From JAGOUN01 sp040389005 (GTDB taxonomy: Bacteria; Pseudomonadota; Gammaproteobacteria; JAGOUN01): a stretch of DNA of 60,818 nucleotides. The stretch covers positions 1 to 60,818 of the forward strand of contig JAZKAS010000026.1 of assembly GCA_040389005.1 (NCBI GenBank), written 5' to 3'. A model generated the notes under the pieces. It worked only from the letters and a program-made list of their open reading frames with translations, was not told where the DNA came from and ran no database searches. Positions 41,849 to 48,269 of the stretch are shown in pieces (the first letter of the stretch is position 1; each line of letters opens with the position of its first letter). The position numbers and the translations under genes were made by a program.

Positions 41849-42500
41849 GAGTATTTTTGTTTTTTATAAAAGGAATGAAGTTAAAAACATTGGGTAAAGG
41901 TAAATTTAAGAAAATTTTAGTTAAAACATAACCTATTATTGCTGAGGCTAAAACATCTAGCGGAAAATGCCAGCCGGTTGCAATGCGAGCTAACATGACA
42001 AAAGCAAGAGCGGCAATTAAAATGGTACGCAGCCAGAGTTTATGTTGAGCAAAAAAATAAGAAAGAGTAAAAAAGAAAATGGCGGCATTGCCTGCATGAC
42101 CTGAAGGAAAAGATCTGTGTGCATTTGAGACGCCAGTATCATTGGGGTGCAACCAATAAAAAGTAGCTGGGTCATATTGTATGTAAGAACGCGCTTCATG
42201 AAAAAAATCTTTCATGTAATTAAATAAGACGTAATAGCAGATAATTAATAAGAGGACATTCAGAGTTTTTTCTCGCTTAAAAAGTAAAGTGATGATAATT
42301 AATAACGCTGGTAAAATATAACTTCTTGAATACGTGATATAGTTAATTTTTATCCATAGGTCGTCTGGCAATAATACGTGCAAAGTATTTAGCTTAAAAA
42401 AATAAAAATGATTGGCGCCTATGAGCCAAATACCGAGCGTTACGATTAAGGTTACAATAAAAAACCAATAGGTTTTTATGATAGGCATGTGTTTTTCCAT
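41835..42500 (-). CDS. PAP2-family membrane phosphatase
   Basis: The 221-residue protein has about six membrane helices and the acid phosphatase signature: RSFPSGHAGNAAIFF (motif 2) and RIATGWHFPLDVLAS (motif 3, His and Asp); motif 1 (KxxxxxxRP) is weak, near MKDFFHEARSY. It would dephosphorylate a lipid phosphate. It heads the minus-strand operon and overlaps the kinase start by 14 bases, so an isoprenyl (di)phosphate such as undecaprenyl diphosphate is an attractive substrate by context. AAGGAG six bases before ATG 42500 fixes the start. Confidence 0.82.
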   Translation of the reverse strand: MEKHMPIIKTYWFFIVTLIVTLGIWLIGANHFYFFKLNTLHVLLPDDLWIKINYITYSRSYILPALLIIITLLFKREKTLNVLLLIICYYVLFNYMKDFFHEARSYIQYDPATFYWLHPNDTGVSNAHRSFPSGHAGNAAIFFFTLSYFFAQHKLWLRTILIAALAFVMLARIATGWHFPLDVLASAIIGYVLTKIFLNLPLPNVFNFIPFIKNKNTHDKL

Positions 42501-42546
42501 TTTAAGCTCCTTGTAGAACAGCAATCGCGTTAAATTTTAGCAGATT

Positions 42547-42622
42547 ATGATTGATAAACCACCTGTTTATCAATCATTTTTGTGCTATATTATGATTGAT
42601 AAAAGACGAGGATATCAATCAT
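42547..42622 (+). promoter_or_regulatory. Double palindromic operator and promoter of the Fic gene
   Basis: Two copies of the same palindrome flank a TATATT -10 box (42586-42591, with TGTGC before it). The first has 13-base arms, ATGATTGATAAAC and its complement, at 42547-42559 and 42565-42577. The second has arms ATGATTGATA and TATCAATCAT at 42592-42601 and 42613-42622, ending on the Fic start codon. A dimeric repressor bound here would block both polymerase and ribosome; the winged helix at the Fic C-terminus is the obvious candidate. Confidence 0.75.
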
Positions 42623-43742
42623 GACGTGGAATTGGCAATTGCCCGGCTGGCCAAATTTTAGATGGGATGAGGGTAAGCTACAAGCGGTTGAAGTATCATT
42701 TAGAGAAAATGTTGGTTTCGTTATGGGTGCCACAAGCCATTTGAGTGCTGAAAATAAAGAAGCGCTTTTAGTTGAATTTATGTGTGTTGAAGCTTTGGAT
42801 ACCTCGGAAATAGAGGGAGAATTTTTAAATCGAGATAGCGTGCAATCTTCCATTCGTCGTGCATTAGGTTTGGCGGTTGAGTATGGGAAGCCTGCTAAAC
42901 CTGCTGAAGTCGGTGTTGCAGAGATGATGGCGAATTTATATCAAACATCGACAGCGCCCTTAACAGAAACAGTGTTGTTTCATTGGCACAATTTATTGAT
43001 GCAGGGAAGGAAAGAAATAAAAATTGGTGCTTATCGTGATCATGCGGAAACAATGCAAATTGTTTCTGGCCCTGATTATGCGCGTAAAATTCATTTTGAA
43101 GCTCCTCCTTCGGTGCAGGTATCATCTGAAATGAATGTTTTTTTAGAATGGCTTGTCAGAACAGCGCCAACAGGAGAAACACCTCTTCCTATTTTGACTC
43201 GTGCGGGCATTGCACATCTTTGGTTTGAGAGTATTCATCCTTTTGAAGATGGTAATGGGCGCATCGGTCGCGCAATTGCAGAAAAAATATTAAGCCAGCG
43301 CTTGCGTGATACGCCATGCATTACTAACTTGTCAAAAATATTATTGAAGCGTAAAAGCGCTTATTATGCAAATTTAAATGCTGCAAGTAAGACGCTTGAT
43401 ATTACCGATTGGTTGTACTGGTTTAGCTTAATGGTGATTGAGGCGCAGGGCTATGTGCAAAGGTATGTTCATTTTATTTTAGAAAAATCAACACTTTTAG
43501 AATTTGTACGTGGCAAATTAAATTTGAGACAAGAAAAAGTGGTGTATAGAATGTTGCGAGAAGGGCCTGATGGGTTTTTAGGCGGTTTGAGTGCGGCAAA
43601 TTATATGAGCCTCACCGGGGCAACAACGGCAACAACGACACGTGATTTGGGTGAGTTGGTAAAATTAGAAATTTTAGAAAGAGTCGGTGAAAAAAAAGCA
43701 ACGCGTTATCATTTGTGCATCGCAACGAAAGCTGCTGGATGA
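42621..43742 (+). CDS. Fic-family AMP-transferase with N-terminal DUF4172-like domain and C-terminal winged helix
   Basis: Fic enzymes transfer AMP or related groups to target hydroxyls. Near residue 205-220 lies the active-site motif HPFEDGNGRIGRAIAEK, complete with catalytic His. The N-terminal 90 residues (WNWQLPGWPNFRWDEGKLQA) match the DUF4172 type, and TSEIEGE near 55-61 fits the inhibitory (S/T)xxxE(G/N) helix, so the enzyme is self-inhibited. The C-terminal 70 residues (RQEKVVYRMLREG, ARDLGELVKLEIL-like) form a winged helix. It lies among mevalonate genes on the other strand, behind a double operator; its 3' end overlaps the next kinase by 34 bases. Confidence 0.9.
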   Translation: MTWNWQLPGWPNFRWDEGKLQAVEVSFRENVGFVMGATSHLSAENKEALLVEFMCVEALDTSEIEGEFLNRDSVQSSIRRALGLAVEYGKPAKPAEVGVAEMMANLYQTSTAPLTETVLFHWHNLLMQGRKEIKIGAYRDHAETMQIVSGPDYARKIHFEAPPSVQVSSEMNVFLEWLVRTAPTGETPLPILTRAGIAHLWFESIHPFEDGNGRIGRAIAEKILSQRLRDTPCITNLSKILLKRKSAYYANLNAASKTLDITDWLYWFSLMVIEAQGYVQRYVHFILEKSTLLEFVRGKLNLRQEKVVYRMLREGPDGFLGGLSAANYMSLTGATTATTTRDLGELVKLEILERVGEKKATRYHLCIATKAAG

Positions 43743-44740
43743 ATCTCAGCTAATGCTGTTGCACCAGGCCAATCAACATTATTCGTCATTAAAATCATTC
43801 CCGCGTTATCACCTCGAATGCTACCCGCGCCACAAATTTTTGCCGCGCCACCTTTTTCTTCAATTGCTTCAATTATCGTTTGAATATGTTTGGGCACAAC
43901 GCCGATTTCACACAGTAAACGATGGTTTTTTTTGATGGCATTCATTAGTTCAGAGTTATTTTGTTTTTGTAAAGCATCAATAAAAGCAAGCGTTGTTTTT
44001 TCAAACTCTTGCCAAAGTGATGATGGAAAATTTTGTTGTTTCACAAACGCAACACATTCGCCCGTCGTGCTTCCAGGTTTGCCAGAGTTAAAATATTGAA
44101 AGGGCAGTGATGGTATTTGAATAGGTTGTAAAGGTTGGTTTTTTCGGAAAAGATGTATGCCGCCGAATAAACTCAATTTTACATCTAATCCACTGGAATA
44201 TCCGTGTTGTAAATTTTCTGCCATTAACGAGAGTTCAAATATTTTCTCTTGTGATAATTTTAAATCAAAAAGTGCATTAACGCCGGAGATCAAATTCACA
44301 ATTAATGCGGCAGATGAACCCATGCCGCAGCCGAGGGGAATCTCAGAAAATAAAACAATATTGAACCCTTTGTAGGGACAATCCCTTGCGGTTGCTCTTT
44401 CTAATTGGGCCGGCACAAGACCTGCCCCTACAAAAGCTTGCGCGATGGCGAACCAACATAATTCAATCGGCGATGTTAACACTTGGTTAATGGCGATTTT
44501 ATTTTGCGTAAACTCTTCGTATCGCTTTAATAAAATTTTATGCAAGGAAAAAATTTCTGATAATTTTAATGATGCGTTAATGTTTAAATCGGCATTATGA
44601 ATCGTAGCAAAATCATCTGTGTGTTTTTGGTAATCTCCTTTAATGGTTTTATTGACAGCTAACGCGCAAGCGGGCGCACCGTAAACAACGGAATGCTCAC
44701 CAGAGAGAATGAGTTTTCCAGGAGAAACACACGTAATCAT
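43709..44740 (-). CDS. GHMP kinase of the mevalonate pathway, probable mevalonate kinase, with in-frame REP insertion
   Basis: The protein of about 343 residues has VSPGKLILSGEHSVVYGAPA (motif 1, the classic mevalonate kinase form), IPLGCGMGSSAALIVNLISG (motif 2) and AAKICGAGSIRGDNAGMILM (motif 3, with an insertion typical of a bacterial subgroup). It would phosphorylate mevalonate with ATP. Residues around 105-128 (FVGAGLVPAQLERATARDC) are encoded by a 60-base REP palindrome at 44372-44431, lodged in the variable loop before motif 2. I start it at ATG 44740; a TTG nine codons earlier is possible. Convergent overlap with the Fic gene. Confidence 0.85.
   Translation of the reverse strand: MITCVSPGKLILSGEHSVVYGAPACALAVNKTIKGDYQKHTDDFATIHNADLNINASLKLSEIFSLHKILLKRYEEFTQNKIAINQVLTSPIELCWFAIAQAFVGAGLVPAQLERATARDCPYKGFNIVLFSEIPLGCGMGSSAALIVNLISGVNALFDLKLSQEKIFELSLMAENLQHGYSSGLDVKLSLFGGIHLFRKNQPLQPIQIPSLPFQYFNSGKPGSTTGECVAFVKQQNFPSSLWQEFEKTTLAFIDALQKQNNSELMNAIKKNHRLLCEIGVVPKHIQTIIEAIEEKGGAAKICGAGSIRGDNAGMILMTNNVDWPGATALAEIHPAAFVAMHK
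44372..44431. repeat. REP palindrome inside the mevalonate kinase gene
   Basis: The element runs from GTAGGGACAATCCCTTGC to GGCACAAGACCTGCCCCTAC; its ends are imperfect inverted repeats and the right half resembles the dispersed family 1 sequence read on the minus strand (GTAGGGGCAGGTCTTGTGCC). It keeps the kinase frame open. Confidence 0.75.
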
Positions 44741-44841
44741 GTCAGTAAATAAAGCCTTTGGCTGCAATCTTTGATTTTTTAAGTCTACCTTGAAAAGCTA
44801 TTTGTGGGAAGCGAGCTTTATTTAAAATGCAAAATATGTAC

Positions 44842-44847
44842 TATAAT
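44842..44847 (+). promoter_or_regulatory. Probable -10 box of the ARM-repeat gene
   Basis: A perfect TATAAT preceded by GTAC lies 35 bases before the TTG start codon of the ARM-repeat gene, within an AT-rich gap of about 110 bases. No convincing -35 box. Confidence 0.5.
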
Positions 44848-44881
44848 CAGTGTCATCAGTTTTTAAGTATGAGAATATAAA

Positions 44882-45826
44882 TTGAAAGATTTAACGAAGA
44901 GTGATGGCGGGCAATTTGAGGTGATGTCAAGAGTTGATGCTATTATCTATTTTCTTTTGCATCAAAAGAGTAGTGATAGATCGTACGAAGAGGCTTTAAA
45001 AAATCTTCTTGATCTAGCGAATCATGGTGAGTTTTTAGATCCTAAAGTGATCCCTGCTCTTGCCGCTTTTTTATTGAATGACGATGCAAATGTGCGCATA
45101 TATGCGACTCAAATCATTGGGCGCATGGCTTCCAACTTTGAAAATTGTAAGGCGATCGTAGATACGACGGCGATTTCTAGTTTAGTTACTTTGCTCTTGG
45201 ATAGTGATTCAGATGTGATGGAATTTGCTTATGTGGCCTTGCTGGACTTACTGGACTTGCAAGATAGGCATTTAATTGTGCGCCAGCGTATCACTCAAGC
45301 GCTATTCGATCTAGTGCGCAATAGCGAAAAACGCGGCACAACTTCAAGAATTTGTGCCAGCAGTTCATGTATTGCTGAACTGTTAAATAATGTCATCAAC
45401 ACTCGGTATAGTGACGATGTTCTCACATGTCGATTGGCCGTTCGAGCCTTATGCTATCTAGCGGAGCGCGTAAAAAGTGACGATTTAATTATGGAGCTCA
45501 GGACATATTGTTTACATCATGATTCAATCATAAAGGAATATGCAACTAAAGTGCTTCATTTTCTAGGTTTCGACAGCGAAGAAATGGTAGAGATTGAAGT
45601 GGAGGGTTTAGCAGACGATAAGTTGGGCGATCTAGATGCTCGTAGTGAAGATGATATCTCGTTATTAACAGATGATATAGATCTTGCTGGTAATAATGGT
45701 GCGCCGCGCTCTTTTCAGAAGGCCGTCATGCGGGGGGCGCGAGAGCTTGGTGTGTTTGGTGATTCAGTGAATGTTGCTGCACAACCTCATGAAACAAAAA
45801 AAGCGTGTGGGCCTGGTCACCGCTAA
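44882..45826 (+). CDS. Armadillo/HEAT-repeat protein, candidate host-interaction protein
   Basis: The 314-residue protein has tandem alpha-helical repeats in residues 40-230: DPKVIPALAAFLLNDDANVR, IYATQIIGRMASNFENCKAI, VDTTAISSLVTLLLDSDSDV and MEFAYVALLDLLDL follow the ARM consensus. The last 80 residues are acidic then basic and look disordered (EIEVEGLADDKLGDLDARSE). ARM repeats bind peptides; in intracellular bacteria such proteins are often translocated effectors. No signal peptide. Start is TTG 44882, with an ATG at residue 15 (MSRVDAIIYF) as alternative. It opens an island of eukaryote-like genes. Effector status is inference. Confidence 0.7.
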   Translation: MKDLTKSDGGQFEVMSRVDAIIYFLLHQKSSDRSYEEALKNLLDLANHGEFLDPKVIPALAAFLLNDDANVRIYATQIIGRMASNFENCKAIVDTTAISSLVTLLLDSDSDVMEFAYVALLDLLDLQDRHLIVRQRITQALFDLVRNSEKRGTTSRICASSSCIAELLNNVINTRYSDDVLTCRLAVRALCYLAERVKSDDLIMELRTYCLHHDSIIKEYATKVLHFLGFDSEEMVEIEVEGLADDKLGDLDARSEDDISLLTDDIDLAGNNGAPRSFQKAVMRGARELGVFGDSVNVAAQPHETKKACGPGHR

Positions 45827-45924
45827 CCATAGTTTTCATATTGTGGCTGGCAATTACGCTGTTACTAGTTTCATTGTCAGGGCGCTATTAACCATGACTT
45901 AAAGAAAAAAGCAGCAATAACTGC

Positions 45925-45930
45925 TATAAT
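45925..45930 (+). promoter_or_regulatory. Probable extended -10 promoter of the helical-repeat gene
   Basis: TGCTATAAT (extended -10) lies 35 bases before ATG 45966; GAGAGAG sits eight bases before the ATG as ribosome binding site. Confidence 0.55.
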
Positions 45931-45965
45931 GCGGGCCATATGTTTTTTGTGAGAGAGTGGCGCGC

Positions 45966-46316
45966 ATGCCGAACAATTTATTAGGGGATCTCGGCAAGGA
46001 TAGACTTTCTCTGTTTGTTCAGGAATGGCTTTCAGTCGTTGATGCTGGTCGTCTGAGAATGGCGGCTACTTCAAATTTGCTGCAGGGAGTTGGTCTATTT
46101 GCGGACCATCCACACAATATTATTCGGCAAACAATTAAAAAAGCAACGGCATCTGATTTAAAAAATTTTTTACGCCATCACATGAGTTCTAAATTTTCCA
46201 GCCCGATCTGTCAAGATGAATATGTTAAAAATAGAATAGTAGAAGTCTTAAAATCTCCAGATACCGATTTTGAGTATCAATTACTTGCAATTACTTGCAA
46301 TTACTTTTCTGAGTGA
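45966..46316 (+). CDS. N-terminal fragment of a frameshifted helical-repeat protein (possible F-box-like start)
   Basis: The 116-residue frame begins at ATG 45966, fixed by GAGAGAG eight bases upstream, and stops just after a 10-bp tandem repeat (46281-46306). Its first 45 residues (GKDRLSLFVQEWLSVVDAGR, LRMAATSNLL) have the hydrophobic spacing of an F-box, a eukaryotic Skp1-binding motif known in Legionella effectors; similarity is weak. Removing one 10-bp unit joins it in frame to the following 550 residues (EYQLLAIT then FLSDDPF). So this is half of a gene of about 660 codons, switched off as sequenced. Confidence 0.6.
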   Translation: MPNNLLGDLGKDRLSLFVQEWLSVVDAGRLRMAATSNLLQGVGLFADHPHNIIRQTIKKATASDLKNFLRHHMSSKFSSPICQDEYVKNRIVEVLKSPDTDFEYQLLAITCNYFSE

Positions 46317-47952
46317 CGATCCGTTTACGCTTACACTTACACTCCCGAAAGATTTTAGTAACAAACCGGTGGATCCGTTAATTTGTTTGTTTTATGGCAC
46401 CACTTTTTCTGACATAGAGTCAACGGAGTTCGCTAATCAATTTAAGCAGTGGCTCGATGAGCTTCAAGAGTATGTAACTAGCTTTATAGAGAAACGTAAC
46501 AATGGAGGGCTGCTGACCTTTGATTCGCGAATCCTTGAGGATGCAGTGTTTGTGCTGAGTGCTATCGCTCATAAGTTAGAAAAAGAGCAGCTACACTCAC
46601 TGGCATTGCAATTATTTAAACTCTTTAATGACGCAGCTATGTGTATTTCTATTTGTATTTCAAAGAATACGCTGTGTTTGTTGAGTAGGTTGGCGATGGG
46701 TTATCAGGATGAAGAAGTTTTAGTACTGATAAAACACTTAGTTTCGTCTATTCAAGTGATCAACTCGCAGAAGGAGGACTGGAGTGTTGTAATGGAAATT
46801 TTTTCTAAATTTCCATTCGCTTTTGAAGATGAAGAGTGCAAAACCTGGCTAGAAAATCATTTTTTCTTTAGGATGATTATTAAAGTAGGGGTGGAAGCAT
46901 TCTGGCAAGTGTTTAACAATGCTCAGCGTGACGCATTAAAAAATAAAATATTAAACAATAATGGGTTTTCAGGCATTAAAAGTAACATAGACACGATTAT
47001 GTTGTTATGGGATGTTTTTAATGACGCTGAGCGTGATGTAATAAAAAATGCAATTCCAATGGTATTAGGGCTGTTTGATAGTTCGACATTTGGAACAAGC
47101 GGTGCTGGGCCGTTATTGTGGCGCGCTCTTGATGAGACTCAGCGTGGCGTATTAAAAAACAAGATAGTGGCAGAACGGGGTTTGAAGCAGATGCCGATAC
47201 TGGCGGCTGGTGCCGCAGAAGCAACGATATTGTTATGGCGCGACTTTGATTATGTTGAAGTGAGAGATGCTGCGCTATTGTTCATGTTAGGCCATCCTTA
47301 TAAAGATGAGAGGGCTGTAAAAATAGCGCTATCGTCGTGGTGGAATCGTATAGATGATTATCAGCGTGATATGGTGAAAGAAGAGATGTTTGGCGTGATA
47401 CATTTTCTTAACCTTGTTGGTCGTATAAAACCTTTAAAAATACTTACGTCGTTGTCGAACAATTTTAATGATACTCAGCTTGATACGATGAAAAATACGA
47501 TATTGGAGGTTTTGCGTCGTGGTGATTGTAAAAGCTTTGCGAGCAGTGCTGTAGAGTTGGCTGTATTATTATGGCGGCATTTTTCGTCGAGAGAGCAAGA
47601 AATGATCATGAATGTTGCTTTGGACAGGTTTTGGATAGCACGGTATGGTCTTGAGCAAGATCACGTGACGCAAAATAGTATTCAGCAAGCGATTCTCTCG
47701 TCTGTGCCTATGTTGCATGATGAAGAGCTGGCCTCACTTCTTATTAGAAGGGTCATCAAATTTTTAAATAGCGATAATGCGGTTTTTCGCATGCAAGCGT
47801 TTGAGATTATGATGGCTATGATTTGTCATCATCCAAACCATGAATATCCGTTGGAAGCGCTTCAAAATTCAATATTAAAAAATTTTCTTGCGAATGCAAT
47901 AGCAACGGTTTGGGTTGCTCAAGTATTCTGTATGCAAGCGCCAATTCCATAA
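46270..47952 (+). CDS. C-terminal part of the frameshifted helical-repeat protein
   Basis: The frame is open from 46270 and codes about 555 residues of predicted all-helical protein. From residue 205 on, a motif of the form LLWxxFxxxQRDxxKNxI recurs seven times (FWQVFNNAQRDALKNKI, LLWDVFNDAERDVIKNAI, LLWRALDETQRGVLKNKI, and weaker later copies) at a spacing of 104-118 bases, about 38 residues. This is HEAT-like periodicity with its own consensus, which I cannot assign to a named family. No good start exists for this frame alone; it belongs with 45966-46316. No signal peptide or membrane helix. Confidence 0.6.
   Translation: MSINYLQLLAITFLSDDPFTLTLTLPKDFSNKPVDPLICLFYGTTFSDIESTEFANQFKQWLDELQEYVTSFIEKRNNGGLLTFDSRILEDAVFVLSAIAHKLEKEQLHSLALQLFKLFNDAAMCISICISKNTLCLLSRLAMGYQDEEVLVLIKHLVSSIQVINSQKEDWSVVMEIFSKFPFAFEDEECKTWLENHFFFRMIIKVGVEAFWQVFNNAQRDALKNKILNNNGFSGIKSNIDTIMLLWDVFNDAERDVIKNAIPMVLGLFDSSTFGTSGAGPLLWRALDETQRGVLKNKIVAERGLKQMPILAAGAAEATILLWRDFDYVEVRDAALLFMLGHPYKDERAVKIALSSWWNRIDDYQRDMVKEEMFGVIHFLNLVGRIKPLKILTSLSNNFNDTQLDTMKNTILEVLRRGDCKSFASSAVELAVLLWRHFSSREQEMIMNVALDRFWIARYGLEQDHVTQNSIQQAILSSVPMLHDEELASLLIRRVIKFLNSDNAVFRMQAFEIMMAMICHHPNHEYPLEALQNSILKNFLANAIATVWVAQVFCMQAPIP
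46281..46306 (+). repeat. 10-bp tandem repeat causing the frameshift
   Basis: Two full copies of TTACTTGCAA plus a partial third (TTACTT) lie at the junction of the two frames. One unit fewer restores a single open frame; ten bases is not a multiple of three, so each gain or loss shifts the frame. Confidence 0.9.
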
Positions 47953-47990
47953 AAGCAAGATTATGTAATATGTGAATCAGGCTCGTTCAT

Positions 47991-48064
47991 AAATTCGCTT
48001 TCGCTTGAGATAGAGAGAATGCGGGGCTTGGCCAATAATAAAATAGCCACTGCGCCACAGCCTT
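47991..48064 (-). pseudogene. 74-bp fragment of mvaS (HMG-CoA synthase)
   Basis: This stretch matches 51890-51963 inside mvaS without gaps, differing at 7 of 74 positions. It carries no functional frame. It ends exactly at the stop codon of the Sel1-A tail (48063-48065), so the Sel1 gene and the fragment were joined by a recombination event. The differences show it is not recent. Confidence 0.85.
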
Positions 48065-48269
48065 AAGTCGCGCCCAAAAAACGCCCTTTTTTCGAGGGTT
48101 TGTTTTTTTCTGACTTGGGAGCGGGTTGATATAAGTTGTTCGAATTCGGTTCTAGCTGAGATGGTTGTTGTTGACTAGGGGCTAGCGCTGATCTGTTTAA
48201 ACCGCTGCCGCTGTTAGTTTCGTTATCGGAGCGCTGTTGAGATTGATCGTCGGGTTGCTTGCTCGCCAT
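48063..48269 (-). pseudogene. Detached C-terminal tail of Sel1 protein A (out of frame)
   Basis: The frame codes QQRSDNETNSGSGLNRSAL and a further 45 residues that match the end of Sel1 protein B (QQRSDNETNSGSSLNESAL, then LYQPAPESKKNKPS). In gene A this tail lies in another reading frame than the repeats because of a frameshift near 48250, so it is probably not made. Confidence 0.75.

Noticed and set aside
47018..47224. Minus-strand frame within the helical-repeat gene, and similar long antisense frames across the atp, fdt and mva genes
   Set aside because: No ribosome binding sites or recognisable motifs; they mirror the codon pattern of the real gene on the other strand.
48120..48150. tRNA-like T-loop sequence (GTTCGAATTC)
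   Set aside because: No acceptor stem or D-loop around it; it is part of the Sel1 tail coding sequence.
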